NCBI RefSeq assembly: GCF_000807675.2 | Contig: NZ_CP019962.1 | Coordinates: 3,631,157-3,695,156 of the forward strand | DNA length: 64,000 bases | Source of the DNA: Eubacterium limosum | GTDB taxonomy: Bacteria > Bacillota > Clostridia > Eubacteriales > Eubacteriaceae | Direction of reading: 5' to 3' | Part shown: positions 16,472-25,920 of the stretch, in pieces | Layout of the letters: every line of letters starts with the position of its first letter | How positions within the stretch are numbered: the stretch's first letter is position 1 | The notes under the pieces: generated by a model | The model's input: the letters and a program-made list of their open reading frames with translations, nothing else | What the model was told of the DNA's origin: nothing | Databases searched by the model: none | Program-made: the position numbers and the translations under genes

Positions 16472-17122
16472 ATGAGTATACTTATTGGCTTGATTTTGGT
16501 TGTGGCGGCCTATTTTATCGGCAATCTTGATTTTGCCTATATTATGGTTCGCGCTGTAAAGGGTGAGGATGTCCGTAATTACGGAAGCGGTAACGCGGGT
16601 ACAACAAATGTACTCCGGACAATGGGCCTGAAATACGCCATTCCTGTTTTTATTCTGGATGCGCTTAAAGGTTCTGTCGTGATTCTTGCCGCCAGACTGC
16701 TCGGCTTCAGTGAAGCCTGGGTAGCGGCTGCGGGGATTGCAGTGGTCTGTGGTCATAACTGGCCGGTCTGCCTTGGCTTTAGAGGCGGAAAGGGAACAGC
16801 TACCTCCATCGGCGTGTTTATCGTATTTGACTGGCAGATTGCTTTAATCTGTATTGCCGTTGGTCTGATCTTCCTGGCCATTTTCAGAATGATGTCACTG
16901 ACTTCCATTATTGGGATGGTATCCCTTCCGATTGCGGTTCTTATTAAGAGCATTTTTATTACACATGGGGCTGTTTTTACACCTGAACTGGTTTTTGCCT
17001 TGTTTCTCTGCTGCTCAACAGTATTCCAGCACCGCGCCAACATTAAGCGGATTGCAGCTGGTACTGAGAGCAAGGTAGGACAGAAAGTTAAAATGGGTGG
17101 AGACGATAAGAAAGGCAACTAA
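16472..17122 (+). CDS. plsY: Acyl-phosphate glycerol-3-phosphate acyltransferase
   Basis: The 216-residue membrane protein has five to six hydrophobic helices and the three PlsY motifs: GSGNAGTTNVLR near residue 37, GHNWPVCLGFRGGKGTATSIG near residue 95, and a final cytoplasmic QHRANIKR segment. It moves the acyl group of acyl-phosphate to glycerol-3-phosphate, the first step of phospholipid synthesis in Firmicutes. The start has GAGGAGAG upstream. A short acidic ORF follows in the same direction. Confidence 0.95.
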   Translation: MSILIGLILVVAAYFIGNLDFAYIMVRAVKGEDVRNYGSGNAGTTNVLRTMGLKYAIPVFILDALKGSVVILAARLLGFSEAWVAAAGIAVVCGHNWPVCLGFRGGKGTATSIGVFIVFDWQIALICIAVGLIFLAIFRMMSLTSIIGMVSLPIAVLIKSIFITHGAVFTPELVFALFLCCSTVFQHRANIKRIAAGTESKVGQKVKMGGDDKKGN

Positions 17123-17143
17123 ACTTTGAAAGGAGACATGAAG

Positions 17144-17377
17144 ATGTCAAATCATAAAAAAGTAGTTGTTGCTGGACAGGAAAAATCCATCTGCGAAGCA
17201 GAGCCTGATGTCAGACGTCAATCCCTGACAGATGATGCAATGGAATCTGTTTCAGTGGAAGAAACCCATGAAGCCGGTACCTTTGAAAAAGATGTTATTG
17301 GAACTGAAGAAGCGGCGACCAACGCTGCCGTAGATTTAGATGTTTTAGAAGAACAGGAAGAAAACCGAAAAGCCTGA
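17144..17377 (+). CDS. Small acidic hypothetical protein
   Basis: About 77 residues, rich in Glu, Asp and Val, beginning MSNHKKVVVAGQEKS. I choose ATG 17144 because AGGAG (17131-17135) is 8 nt upstream; an ATG at 17138 is too close. No domain, signal or membrane segment is visible and the protein is probably disordered. It is the last gene of the plsY transcript, 20 bp after plsY and just before a strong terminator. No family is recognised. Confidence 0.6.
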   Translation: MSNHKKVVVAGQEKSICEAEPDVRRQSLTDDAMESVSVEETHEAGTFEKDVIGTEEAATNAAVDLDVLEEQEENRKA

Positions 17378-17395
17378 TTCTGACTAGTGTTTCAA

Positions 17396-17426
17396 AGAGA
17401 CTCTCAAAGCAGAGAGTCTCTTTTTA
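17396..17426 (+). terminator. Terminator of the iorAB/plsY transcript
   Basis: AGAGACTCTC (17396-17405), 6-nt loop, GAGAGTCTCT (17412-17421), then TTTT. Confidence 0.9.
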
Positions 17427-17503
17427 CTGTTTCTGTTTTCTTTTTACAAGAAAGTTGATGTGGATTACAAGAATTTATTCCACGTATTATACCAGATATA
17501 TGT

Positions 17504-17555
17504 TATAATAGAAATCGGTGCAGCACATCTTGTGTACGCCTTTACAAACCGATTT
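17504..17555 (+). promoter_or_regulatory. nrdJ -10 box and structured 5' leader
   Basis: TATAAT at 17504-17509 is followed by an inverted repeat AAATCGGT (17512-17519) / ACCGATTT (17548-17555). Between the arms lies CACA-TCT-TGTG. It could be a leader hairpin or an operator for the ribonucleotide reductase gene. No clear -35 is seen at 17 bp. Confidence 0.45.
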
Positions 17556-17571
17556 TATAAGGAGTTTAAGA

Positions 17572-20511
17572 TTGAAAGAGCTGAAAGATCTATTTAAAAG
17601 ACATTTTACGAAAGAGCTGGAGGGCAGTGATAAGACTGTCTACGATCTTTTCGAGTGGCAGAATGTTGACGTCAATTTAACAAATTATCAGACGGGCGCG
17701 ACCATTTTATCCATGGAAGATCTTGAATTTCCAGTTGATTATTCGCAAAATGCCTGCAATATTATAGCCAGCAAGTATTTCAGACGACGGGGAATCCCTA
17801 ACGGTCTGGGCTATGAACACAGCATGCGTGAAGTGGCTGACCGTATGGTTGGCTTCTGGGCAGATGCTTTGAAAGAAGAAGGCATCATTGAGACTGAGGA
17901 AGAGTGGCAGATTTTTTACGATGAGATGGTTTACGCCCTGCTGAAACAGATGTGGGCGCCAAATTCACCGCAGTGGTTCAATACGGGTCTGGCCAGAAGC
18001 TATGGTATCAAGGGTGATAAGGACGATCTTTATTACTATGACGAGGAAGCCGGTGAGGTTAAAGAATCAGACGACCGCTATACCCGGACACAATCCAGCG
18101 CCTGCTTTATTTTATCCATCGAGGATAAACTGCTCGGCCATCACTCCATTTCTGAGCATTATGTGAGTGAAACCAAGCTGTTTAAAGGCGGCTCTGGTGT
18201 TGGCACGAACTTTTCATCGCTTCGCGGCGTGAATGAAAAGCTGTCAAGCGGCGGACAATCCTCAGGAATGATGAGTTTTCTGCAGGGGCTTGACCGTAAT
18301 GCGGGTGCCATTAAGTCCGGCGGTACAACCCGACGTGCGGCCAAAATGGTCATTGTAGACGTCGATCATCCTGAGATTGAAGAATTTGTAGACTGGAAGG
18401 TTAAGGAAGAAGATAAAGTCCGCGCCCTTGGAAAGATGGGCTATGATACCTCTATGGATGGCGAGGCATACCGCACGGTTGCGGGGCAGAACTCAAACAA
18501 CTCCGTCCGTTTGAATAAAGAGTTCATGGACGCTGTCATCAACCTTGAGCACGAGCCCGATCACAAGATGACCTTGAATGGCCGTGTGGACGACGCGGTT
18601 AACCGCGAAGTATCCGTTAAAGAGCTCTGGCAGAAAATTAATACAGCCTCATGGGCCTGCGCCGACCCTGGACTTCAGTTCGACGACCTGTTTAACGCCT
18701 GGCACACCTGTCCCGGCGGTGAGGACGGCGATACCTCCAAAAAAGAAAACCGGATCAATGCGACAAACCCATGTTCAGAGTATGCTTTCCTAAATGATAC
18801 TGCCTGTAACCTGGCATCCATCAATATTTTCCGTTTCTTTGATCCGGAAACCAACAAAATTGATATCGAGCGCTTTTCTCATTTGGCAGGACTGATCCAG
18901 CTGGTGCTGGAGGCTTCCATTTACTGGGGACAGTTCCCGACAGAAGATGTTGCCAGAAAAAGCTACCTTTTCCGCACAACAGGCCTGGGCCTTGCCAATG
19001 CAGCATCACTGATCCTGGCGTTGGGCTATCCCTATGATTCTGATGAAGCACGTAACCTGATCGCGGCTTTATGCGGTATTATGACTGGGCATTCCTACTA
19101 TGTTTCAGCGATGATGGCAGGAAAAGTTGGTCCTTTTGCGAAATATGAGATCAACAGCCCCTATATGAAGCGTGTTATCCGCAATCACAGCCGTGTCGCG
19201 GGCCATCTGACCGATGATTATGAGGAAATGACTTACGAACCGCTTAAAATCAATCATGAGCTTTTAGAAAATATGGGCTTCCTGAATGTCAGCAGCCGTA
19301 TCAAGGACGCTTGGAAGGATGCCATTGATTATGGTGAAGCAAACGGCTACCGCAACGCACAGGTTAGTGTAATCGCACCGACCGGTACCATTTCCTTCGC
19401 TATGGACTGCGGAGCAACCTCCGTTGAGCCCTTCTACAATCATGTGGTGTTCAAAAAGCTGGTAGGCGGCGGTTCCATGGAAATCGTGAACCCTGTGATG
19501 GAGATTGCCCTCAAGAATCTGGGCTATAAGCCAAAAGAAATTTCCGATATTCTCGGCTATATGCTGGATAAGGACGAAAAGGGCTATCTGCGCCATGACA
19601 CACTGTCCGGTGCGCCGCATATCAAGCCAGAGCATATTCCGGTTTTTGATACAGCTAATACCATCCGTCCAGAGGGCCATGTGCTCATGGTTTCAGCCAT
19701 CACGCCAATGATCAGCGGCTCGGTTTCAAAGACGGTTAATCTGCCGTCAAACGCAGAGATAGAGGATGTTAAGAAAATTCATCTTCTGGCATATACTACC
19801 GGTGCCAAGGCCATCGCCGTTTACCGCGACGGCTGTAAGGCTTCACAGCCTTTAAGCTCAGGTAAGCAGGAGGAAGGCGAAAAGCATTTGGAGGATTGTT
19901 CTTATAAAGAGCTCCTGGAATTTGCCCGAGACTGTAATCAGGGGGTACCCAACCGGCGTAAGCCAGACGGTATGCGTATGAGCCGTACCCATGCGGCTAA
20001 AATCGGCGATATCGAGCTTTATATCACCATCGGTTTCTACGATGATGGTAAAATTGCAGAAATTTTTGTATCCACCGATAAGGATGGTACAGTGGTTAAA
20101 GGGCTGCTGGCTTCATTGTCCAAGTCCATCTCCAATATGCTTCAGTACAATATCCCGCCGGAAAAAATTTCCATTATGCTGAGAGGCCAGAAGTACGAGC
20201 CGTCAGGCTTTGTACAGAGACATCCGTACATTAAATACGCGTCCTCTATTTCTGACTTGATCTCCAAGGTGATTGATATTGAATGCGGCGATTATTCCAA
20301 ATGCCAGGTGAAGCCAAAGGCACCACTTGCAAAGATAGACGCCAGCGCAGCGGCTCCGACACCGGAAACTGTGCCGCTTCAGATGGAAATGGAAATTGAA
20401 GGTGAAAAACTCTATGGGGAAGTGTGCAGCCAGTGCGGCAGTGACCGCATGGTCCGCAACGGTACCTGTAAAGTTTGTATGGACTGTGGCACCACTACAG
20501 GCTGCAGTTGA
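17572..20511 (+). CDS. nrdJ: Adenosylcobalamin-dependent (class II) ribonucleoside-diphosphate reductase
   Basis: Translation most likely begins at TTG 17572, 7 nt after AAGGAG (17559-17564), giving 979 residues. An upstream in-frame ATG at 17518 lies between the -10 box and this ribosome site. The class II pattern is clear: NSPQWFNTG, the Gly-rich GGSGVGTNFSSLRG, the finger loop NATNPCSEY and APTGTISFAMDCGATSVEP. The C-terminal ~80 residues carry redox Cys pairs (CSQCGSD, CKVCMDCGTTTGC). It makes deoxyribonucleotides using B12 rather than iron and oxygen. No nrdR or thioredoxin gene is adjacent. The gene stands alone between terminators. Confidence 0.95.
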   Translation: MKELKDLFKRHFTKELEGSDKTVYDLFEWQNVDVNLTNYQTGATILSMEDLEFPVDYSQNACNIIASKYFRRRGIPNGLGYEHSMREVADRMVGFWADALKEEGIIETEEEWQIFYDEMVYALLKQMWAPNSPQWFNTGLARSYGIKGDKDDLYYYDEEAGEVKESDDRYTRTQSSACFILSIEDKLLGHHSISEHYVSETKLFKGGSGVGTNFSSLRGVNEKLSSGGQSSGMMSFLQGLDRNAGAIKSGGTTRRAAKMVIVDVDHPEIEEFVDWKVKEEDKVRALGKMGYDTSMDGEAYRTVAGQNSNNSVRLNKEFMDAVINLEHEPDHKMTLNGRVDDAVNREVSVKELWQKINTASWACADPGLQFDDLFNAWHTCPGGEDGDTSKKENRINATNPCSEYAFLNDTACNLASINIFRFFDPETNKIDIERFSHLAGLIQLVLEASIYWGQFPTEDVARKSYLFRTTGLGLANAASLILALGYPYDSDEARNLIAALCGIMTGHSYYVSAMMAGKVGPFAKYEINSPYMKRVIRNHSRVAGHLTDDYEEMTYEPLKINHELLENMGFLNVSSRIKDAWKDAIDYGEANGYRNAQVSVIAPTGTISFAMDCGATSVEPFYNHVVFKKLVGGGSMEIVNPVMEIALKNLGYKPKEISDILGYMLDKDEKGYLRHDTLSGAPHIKPEHIPVFDTANTIRPEGHVLMVSAITPMISGSVSKTVNLPSNAEIEDVKKIHLLAYTTGAKAIAVYRDGCKASQPLSSGKQEEGEKHLEDCSYKELLEFARDCNQGVPNRRKPDGMRMSRTHAAKIGDIELYITIGFYDDGKIAEIFVSTDKDGTVVKGLLASLSKSISNMLQYNIPPEKISIMLRGQKYEPSGFVQRHPYIKYASSISDLISKVIDIECGDYSKCQVKPKAPLAKIDASAAAPTPETVPLQMEMEIEGEKLYGEVCSQCGSDRMVRNGTCKVCMDCGTTTGCS

Positions 20512-20537
20512 TTAAGTGAAAATCAAAAAAATAAATA

Positions 20538-20573
20538 AACCGGGATATTCAGCTTGGAATATCCCGGTTTTTT
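20538..20573. terminator. Bidirectional terminator between nrdJ and csbD
   Basis: A 13-bp stem starting AACCGGGATATTC (20538-20550) with its complement at 20557-20569 and T-rich flanks on both strands, between convergent genes. Confidence 0.92.
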
Positions 20574-20584
20574 ATGTCAATGTT

Positions 20585-20782
20585 TTATTTATTCAGACGA
20601 TCTTTTACATCATCAGCAACATCTTTTGCTTTTTCTTTGATGTCATTTGCTTTTTCTTTGATTTTTCCGGCTGCCTTGTCCATCATGCCTTCGGCCTGTA
20701 GGCCTTTGTCGCCTGTTGCACCGCCAACACGGTCTTTCACTTCACCTTTTGCCTGATCGACAAATCCTGTATCTTTGCTCAT
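20585..20782 (-). CDS. CsbD family stress protein
   Basis: The 65-residue hydrophilic protein (GFVDQAKGEVKDRVGGATGD, then Lys/Glu/Ala-rich repeats ending KDVADDVKDRLNK) is a clear CsbD relative. CsbD proteins are small and abundant, and in Bacillus are induced by general stress under sigma-B; the molecular role is unknown. The ribosome site TTAAGGAGGC is strong. The upstream region carries a sigma-B-like rather than a sigma-A-like promoter (20819-20843). Confidence 0.88.
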   Translation of the reverse strand: MSKDTGFVDQAKGEVKDRVGGATGDKGLQAEGMMDKAAGKIKEKANDIKEKAKDVADDVKDRLNK

Positions 20783-20818
20783 AATAAAGCCTCCTTAATA
20801 AGAATTGTTAGTTCTTAT

Positions 20819-20843
20819 ATACCCTCAGACAATCGATAAAAAC
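20819..20843 (-). promoter_or_regulatory. Sigma-B-like promoter of csbD
   Basis: On the minus strand GTTTTT (20838-20843) and GGGTAT (20819-20824) are 13 bp apart. The known Bacillus sigma-B pattern is GTTTAA, 12-15 bp, GGGTAT, so the -10 is exact and the -35 close. No good TTGACA/TATAAT pair was seen in its place. Confidence 0.5.
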
Positions 20844-21014
20844 AATCGCTGGACTATTTCTAAGGAAGGCTTTAGTTTTGTATAGGATAAGCGGAGAGAA
20901 AAAAGAGTAATTATTGATTGAGTATTAAGAAGTTTAAAAGTTATGATACAATAAATAAGTAGAAAACGCATGGAAAAACAGAAGGACTACCCGGCGTAGT
21001 ATGATAAAACAAAC
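20844..21014. other. Intergenic stretch between csbD and the proB promoter
   Basis: Part of the 368-bp gap between divergent csbD and proB. I see no gene. A short inverted repeat ACTAC-CCGGC-GTAGT lies at about 20986-21000. The rest is unremarkable AT-rich DNA. Confidence 0.4.
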
Positions 21015-21043
21015 TTGCAAAATTAAGTTAAGTTTGATATGAT
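21015..21043 (+). promoter_or_regulatory. Promoter of proB
   Basis: TTGCAA (21015-21020), 17-bp spacer, TATGAT (21038-21043). This leaves a leader of about 100 nt that contains complementary CACTC/GAGTG segments. Confidence 0.65.
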
Positions 21044-21150
21044 AAGAATTCAGAATAGTCACCAGACTGACGGCAAAAGTCACTCATCAAGAATGGATGG
21101 ACCAAGCCGCCTGAGTGGAAGACAACAGTAGACAAATGGAGGCGCATTAA

Positions 21151-21987
21151 ATGCGACAGACAATTAAGGAAGCAGAGACCATTGTCATCAAAATGGGGAC
21201 CACCTCGGTAACCCATGCCAATGGTACCCTCAATTTAAAAAAGCTTGACCAGCTGGCCAGGGTTTTGACGGACCTAGAAAACAGTGGGAGGAAGATGGTT
21301 TTGGTATCTTCGGGTGCCATCGGCTGTGGAATGAACCGTTTGGGGTTAAAGGAACGGCCAAAGACACTGGAGGCCAAACAGGCCACCGCTTCGGTAGGAC
21401 AGGGACTTTTGATGGAGATCTACCATAAGTTCTTTGATGAATACCACCAGAATGTGGGACAGATTCTGCTGACCAAGGATGTTTTTAAACATTCCATTAA
21501 AAGAAACAATGCCATCAACACCTTCAAGGCGCTGAAAAACCGTAATATTATCCCGATCGTCAATGAAAATGACTGCATCGCTACGGATGAAATTCAAGAG
21601 GAGTGCTTTGGGGATAATGATATTCTGTCTGCCATGACTGCTGATATTGTGGATGCTGACCTTTTGATTATTCTCTCAGACGTGGATGGGCTGTACGACT
21701 CAAATCCCAATGAAAATGAGGATGCCAGACTGCTCCAGACCGTTGAGACGATTGATTCCGATATTTTGAGCAGCGCGGGATGTTCTACCTCCGGCCTTGG
21801 AACAGGCGGCATGGTAACCAAAATCGGAGCGGCAAAATACGCCACTGACCGAGGAATAGACACGATCATCGCATCCGGTGAGGATGTCAAAGTGATTTAT
21901 GATATTTTAGAAGGCAATGAAATAGGAACATTTTTTATTAAACAGGATTTACAGGAGGTCCAAAATGTTAAAAAAAGTAATGATTAG
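21151..21987 (+). CDS. proB: Glutamate 5-kinase, short form
   Basis: The 278-residue amino-acid-kinase-fold protein starts with the nucleotide-binding segment IVIKMGTTSVT. It contains VLVSSGAIGCGMNRLGL, NENDCIATDEI, FGDNDILSA and SDVDGLYDSNP, all typical of ProB. It phosphorylates glutamate to start proline synthesis. The usual C-terminal PUA domain (~100 residues) is absent; such short forms are known, so this is not necessarily truncation. proA is not adjacent. The start has GGAGGCGC. A tiny membrane-protein ORF overlaps the 3' end. Confidence 0.9.
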   Translation: MRQTIKEAETIVIKMGTTSVTHANGTLNLKKLDQLARVLTDLENSGRKMVLVSSGAIGCGMNRLGLKERPKTLEAKQATASVGQGLLMEIYHKFFDEYHQNVGQILLTKDVFKHSIKRNNAINTFKALKNRNIIPIVNENDCIATDEIQEECFGDNDILSAMTADIVDADLLIILSDVDGLYDSNPNENEDARLLQTVETIDSDILSSAGCSTSGLGTGGMVTKIGAAKYATDRGIDTIIASGEDVKVIYDILEGNEIGTFFIKQDLQEVQNVKKSND

Positions 21988-22120
21988 TTTGTCTGCAGTA
22001 GCAGCTGGTATGCTGACCGTATTGGGCGCTTTTTATGTGGCAGAAAAACGCCGTGAAAAGGCAGTCGGCGGTAAGTTAATGAAAGTACAGTACCGTTTCA
22101 CCAAGGATTTTGACGACTAA
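21965..22120 (+). CDS. Small single-helix membrane protein (51 aa)
   Basis: ATG 21965 follows CAGGAGGTCCAAA, a near-ideal ribosome site inside the proB end. The 51 residues start MLKKVMISLSAVAAGMLTVL, giving one N-terminal hydrophobic helix or signal anchor, followed by a basic RRE region and a charged tail. The frame overlaps proB by 23 bp, so translation is probably coupled. No family is recognised. It is followed 48 bp later by a glycosyltransferase gene. The ribosome site and clean membrane pattern make it credible. Confidence 0.65.
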   Translation: MLKKVMISLSAVAAGMLTVLGAFYVAEKRREKAVGGKLMKVQYRFTKDFDD

Positions 22121-22168
22121 AATCAAGCATTAAACAAAATAAAACAGACGAAAAATTTGGAGGGGTCA

Positions 22169-23314
22169 ATGTCTAAGATCTTTATTTTCACAGCATCCAC
22201 CGGTGCGGGACACAACCTGGCGGCAAAATCTATTGCCCAGGCTTTATCCGAATATGGTTTTGAGGTAGACGTTTATGATGCCTTCAAGGAAAGCAGCGCC
22301 GTTTTAGACAAAATCGTAACAAAGGGCTATAAGCAGCTGGTTGAAAATGTGCCAAAGCTTTATGAGCAGATTTATAACCAGTTTAATCATATGACGCCTT
22401 TTCAGCAGAATATTTTTAAAATGATGACAAAGGTAATGAATCCAGAGATCGTTCCCATGATTCAGAAGGAACAGCCACATCTGCTGATTTCAACTCATCC
22501 CTTTGTCACCAATATTTTAGGAACTTTAAAAGAGCACGGGGCCTTTGACCTGCCAGTGCTCTCTTTTGTGACAGACTATAAAATCCACAGCGTATACCTG
22601 CATAAAAAAATTAATGCCTATGTGGTAGGCAGCGAATATACAAAAGAAACCATGATTGAAAAGGGTGTAAACCCGGATATCATTTATCCCTTTGGCATTC
22701 CCATAAGACAGGAATTTGTGGAGGACACCAGGAAAAAGGCCGAGATCGAAGATCCGGCCATCCGCGGTACAATTCTGCTCATGGCGGGCAGTATGGGGAC
22801 CAGACAGATGGAAAAGGCTTTTGTCGCGCTGATGAAGGTTCAGGAAAAAATTAAAATTATTGTGGTTTGCGGCAACAATAAAAAGGTTGAGCGCTCCATA
22901 GAGTTTTTAAACAAGGTCTATGAAACAGAAGATAAGGTGGTGGAGATTCATGGCTTTGTCGACAATATTCCCGAGCTTATGGATGAGTCTGACGCCATTA
23001 TCTCCAAGCCAGGCGGCCTGACAAGCACAGAGGCGATTGTCAAGTGCATCCCGATGATTATCCCGTATTATTATCCGGGACAGGAGGAGGAGAACGCGGA
23101 TTACCTGGTGGAAAGCGGCATGGCCATCAAGGTAGATAAGATCAAGGAGCTGACTTCCATGGTCGACTTTCTCATTGAGAATAAATACATTATTCAGCAG
23201 ATGGCTGAAAATATGTCCGAGGAAGCCAGAAACCATTCGATGGAAAAAACCATTGAGCTTTGCAAAAAACTGATTTCAGAATATGAAGCAGGAGAAATAA
23301 TCCCGGAACTCTGA
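22169..23314 (+). CDS. GT28-type glycosyltransferase (diacylglycerol glucosyltransferase/MGDG synthase-like)
   Basis: The ATG at 22169 is 4 nt after GGAGGGG; a TTG at 22157 is part of the ribosome site itself. The 381-residue protein has an N-terminal MGDG-synthase-type domain (FTASTGAGHNLAAKSIAQAL) and a C-terminal GT28 nucleotide-sugar domain (LLMAGSMGTRQMEKAF, then SKPGGLTSTEAIVKCIPMII). Members at the inner membrane face transfer glucose or galactose from UDP-sugar to diacylglycerol, making glycolipids and lipoteichoic acid anchors. Exact donor and processivity cannot be told from sequence. Confidence 0.87.
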   Translation: MSKIFIFTASTGAGHNLAAKSIAQALSEYGFEVDVYDAFKESSAVLDKIVTKGYKQLVENVPKLYEQIYNQFNHMTPFQQNIFKMMTKVMNPEIVPMIQKEQPHLLISTHPFVTNILGTLKEHGAFDLPVLSFVTDYKIHSVYLHKKINAYVVGSEYTKETMIEKGVNPDIIYPFGIPIRQEFVEDTRKKAEIEDPAIRGTILLMAGSMGTRQMEKAFVALMKVQEKIKIIVVCGNNKKVERSIEFLNKVYETEDKVVEIHGFVDNIPELMDESDAIISKPGGLTSTEAIVKCIPMIIPYYYPGQEEENADYLVESGMAIKVDKIKELTSMVDFLIENKYIIQQMAENMSEEARNHSMEKTIELCKKLISEYEAGEIIPEL

Positions 23315-23323
23315 TAAAAAAAC

Positions 23324-23352
23324 TTTACACCGCTCTGCGGTTATGGTATCAT
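23324..23352 (+). promoter_or_regulatory. Promoter of rpsO
   Basis: TTTACA (23324-23329), 17-bp spacer, TATCAT (23347-23352), with a ~90-nt leader before rpsO. Confidence 0.7.
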
Positions 23353-23445
23353 TATTACGTTAAGCCCGTTCTCTTGGTTTTTCGAAACTCCAACGAAATA
23401 CTGTGATTACGGAGTCTATTTATAATTTAAGGAGAAATGACACAA

Positions 23446-23712
23446 ATGATTTCAAAAGAAGAAAAAGAACGCATTATTGCAGAGTACCAGACACACGAAG
23501 GTGACACTGGTTCTCCAGAAGTACAGATTGCTATTTTAACAGCAAGAATCAATGGTTTAAATGAACACTTTGCCGTTCATAAAAAAGACCATCACTCAAG
23601 AAGAGGTCTTCTGAAAATGGTCGGTCAGCGTAGAGGTTTATTAAACTATCTCAAAAAGAAAGATATCATGCGCTATCGTGAATTAATTCAGAGATTAGGC
23701 TTGAGAAAATAG
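23446..23712 (+). CDS. rpsO: Small ribosomal subunit protein uS15
   Basis: The 88-residue form starts [11 protein letters not shown] at 23446. An ATG at 23437 is only 2 nt from AAGGAG and less likely. Family motifs [23 protein letters not shown] and [21 protein letters not shown] are complete. S15 binds 16S rRNA and nucleates the 30S platform. In many bacteria rpsO is followed by pnp, as here, and S15 represses its own mRNA; the leader may hold such a site, though I cannot confirm one. Confidence 0.97.
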   Translation: MISKEEKERIIAEYQTHEGDTGSPEVQIAILTARINGLNEHFAVHKKDHHSRRGLLKMVGQRRGLLNYLKKKDIMRYRELIQRLGLRK

Positions 23713-23718
23713 TACTGT

Positions 23719-23742
23719 GAGGCGGAGTATTCCGCCTTTTTT
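23719..23742 (+). terminator. Terminator after rpsO
   Basis: GGCGGA (23721-23726), loop GTAT, TCCGCC (23731-23736), then six T. Confidence 0.92.
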
Positions 23743-23757
23743 CTTTGAATTTTCGAA

Positions 23758-23813
23758 CATCTGTGCAGATGGTTTTGAAATAAACGGAGTCCAGCCGCTT
23801 CGTAAATCGGCTG
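23758..23813 (+). promoter_or_regulatory. Two hairpins in the pnp leader
   Basis: CATCT-GTGC-AGATG (about 23758-23771) and CAGCCG (23792-23797) / CGGCTG (23808-23813) precede the pnp ribosome site. In E. coli the pnp leader hairpin is processed by RNase III for autoregulation; a similar role here is inferred only. Confidence 0.4.
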
Positions 23814-23831
23814 ATATCATTGGAGGTATTA

Positions 23832-25910
23832 ATGAGAATATTTGAAACAGAAATTGCCGGTCGCCCTTTTAGCGTGGAAATCGGCGAGGTTGCACAGCTT
23901 GCTAAGGGCTCTGCAATGATCCGCTATGGTGAAACCAGTGTTCTGGCCATAGCCGCTGCATCTAAAAAACCCCGTGAAGGCATGGATTTTTTTCCGCTGA
24001 GCGTGGATTATGAAGAAAAACAATACGCGGTTGGTAAGATACCGGGTGGCTTTTTAAAAAGAGAAGGCCGTCCTTCTGAAAAAGCAATTTTAAACTCACG
24101 TTTAATTGACCGCCCAATTCGTCCGCTGTTCCCCAAGGGATTCCGCAATGATGTCCAGGTGGTCACTACGGTTATGTCTGTTGAGCAGGATAACGCACCG
24201 GAAATCGCCGCAATGATCGGCGCGTCCATTGCCCTCAGCATTTCAGACATTCCTTTTGACGGTCCTACCGGTTCAGTAGCTGTCGGCCTGATCGACGGTG
24301 AATTTATTCTGAACCCAACAGAAGCCCAGCGCGAAGTCAGCGATTTAAGCCTGACCGTTGCCGGTACCAAGGACGCCATCATGATGGTAGAAGCTGGCGC
24401 CAACGAAGTTTCTGAAGAAACCATGCTGGAAGCGATTTTATTCGCGCATGAAGAAATTAAGAAAATCGTGGCTTTCCAGGAAGAGATCGTCGCAGCCGTC
24501 GGCGTGGAAAAGAAGGATTATACTCTTTATCTGCCAACAGACGAGCTGACCGCAGAGGTAGAAGCTTTTGTGGGCCGTAAAATGCATGAAGCCGTTCACA
24601 CTGAAGATAAAACAGAACGTCTTGAAAATATTGATGCGGTTAAGACTGAAGTTGTTGAACATTTTGGCGAGCTTTATCCTGAACAGTTAAATGATATTGA
24701 TACAATTTTAACTGCTCTGCAGAAAAAAGAAGTCCGCAGTTTGATTCTGGTAGACCGTATCCGTCCCGATAACCGTAAGATGGATGAAGTTCGTCCGATC
24801 ACTGCAAAAATCGATTATATCCCGAGAGTTCATGGTTCTGGCCTTTTCACCAGAGGGGAAACCCAGGTGCTTTCCATCGCTACTTTAGGTGTCCTGAGGG
24901 ATGCTCAGGTGCTGGATGGCTTATCCAACGATACGGAAAAACGCTATATGCATCAGTATAATTTCCCAGGCTACAGTGTTGGCGAAGCAAGACCAATGAG
25001 AAGCCCGGGCCGCCGCGAAATCGGCCACGGCGCACTGGCAGAGCGCGCGCTGCTGCCAATGATTCCTCCGGAAGAAGAATTCCCCTATGCTATCCGTGTC
25101 GTATCTGAGGTTTTAAGTTCAAACGGTTCGACCTCTCAGGCCAGCGTATGCGGCAGCAGTCTTGCTCTGATGGCAGCGGGTGTACCGCTTAAGAAGCCGG
25201 TTGCAGGTGTGGCAATGGGGCTGATCAAGGAAGATGAAAAGCTGGCGATTTTAACAGATATCCAGGGTATGGAAGACTTCCTTGGGGACATGGATTTTAA
25301 GGTTGCCGGTACTAAAGACGGAATCACCGCGATTCAGATGGATATCAAGATCCACGGTATCGACAGAGAGATTTTAACCCAGGCACTGGAACAGGCCCGC
25401 ATTGGCCGCATGCATATTCTGGGTATCATGAATGAAGAAATTTCTGAACCACGCGCTGAGTTATCACCATACGCACCGCGTATTATGACCATGACCATTA
25501 ACCCTGACAAGATTCGTGACGTTATCGGATCAGGCGGAAAGGTCATCAATAAGATTATTGAGGAAACCGGCGTTAAGATTGATATTGAGGACGATGGCAC
25601 CATCTATATCGCTTCTGAAGACGGTGTTGCCGCAGATAAAGCGAAGGCGATTATTGAAGATATCGTCAAGGAAGTGGAAGTCGGAGAGGTTTATACAGGC
25701 GAGGTTGTTCGGATTATGAACTTCGGTGCTTTCGTATCCTTGCCAGGTGGTAAAGACGGCCTGATCCATATTTCAAAGCTTGCCAAGGAACGCGTGAAAT
25801 CCGTAGAGGATGTTGTAAAGCTTGGTGATGTCGTAACCGTCAAGGTTGTTGAAATTGACGATAAGGGCCGCATCAATTTATCAAGAAAAGCGTGCTTACC
25901 TAAGGATTGA
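23832..25910 (+). CDS. pnp: Polyribonucleotide nucleotidyltransferase (PNPase)
   Basis: The ATG at 23832 is behind TTGGAGGTATTA and gives 692 residues. Two RNase PH-like domains flank a helical linker. The second carries the catalytic core ([14 protein letters not shown], then [24 protein letters not shown]). A KH domain ([20 protein letters not shown]) lies near residue 560 and a C-terminal S1 domain ([28 protein letters not shown]) near 625. It degrades RNA from the 3' end using phosphate and can add tails. It follows rpsO, with dut 10 bp after. Confidence 0.97.
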   Translation: MRIFETEIAGRPFSVEIGEVAQLAKGSAMIRYGETSVLAIAAASKKPREGMDFFPLSVDYEEKQYAVGKIPGGFLKREGRPSEKAILNSRLIDRPIRPLFPKGFRNDVQVVTTVMSVEQDNAPEIAAMIGASIALSISDIPFDGPTGSVAVGLIDGEFILNPTEAQREVSDLSLTVAGTKDAIMMVEAGANEVSEETMLEAILFAHEEIKKIVAFQEEIVAAVGVEKKDYTLYLPTDELTAEVEAFVGRKMHEAVHTEDKTERLENIDAVKTEVVEHFGELYPEQLNDIDTILTALQKKEVRSLILVDRIRPDNRKMDEVRPITAKIDYIPRVHGSGLFTRGETQVLSIATLGVLRDAQVLDGLSNDTEKRYMHQYNFPGYSVGEARPMRSPGRREIGHGALAERALLPMIPPEEEFPYAIRVVSEVLSSNGSTSQASVCGSSLALMAAGVPLKKPVAGVAMGLIKEDEKLAILTDIQGMEDFLGDMDFKVAGTKDGITAIQMDIKIHGIDREILTQALEQARIGRMHILGIMNEEISEPRAELSPYAPRIMTMTINPDKIRDVIGSGGKVINKIIEETGVKIDIEDDGTIYIASEDGVAADKAKAIIEDIVKEVEVGEVYTGEVVRIMNFGAFVSLPGGKDGLIHISKLAKERVKSVEDVVKLGDVVTVKVVEIDDKGRINLSRKACLPKD

Positions 25911-25920
25911 GTGTTATAAT

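Noticed and set aside
21044-21150. T-box-like leader before proB
   Set aside because: Some complementary segments exist, but the T-box sequence and a terminator are absent.
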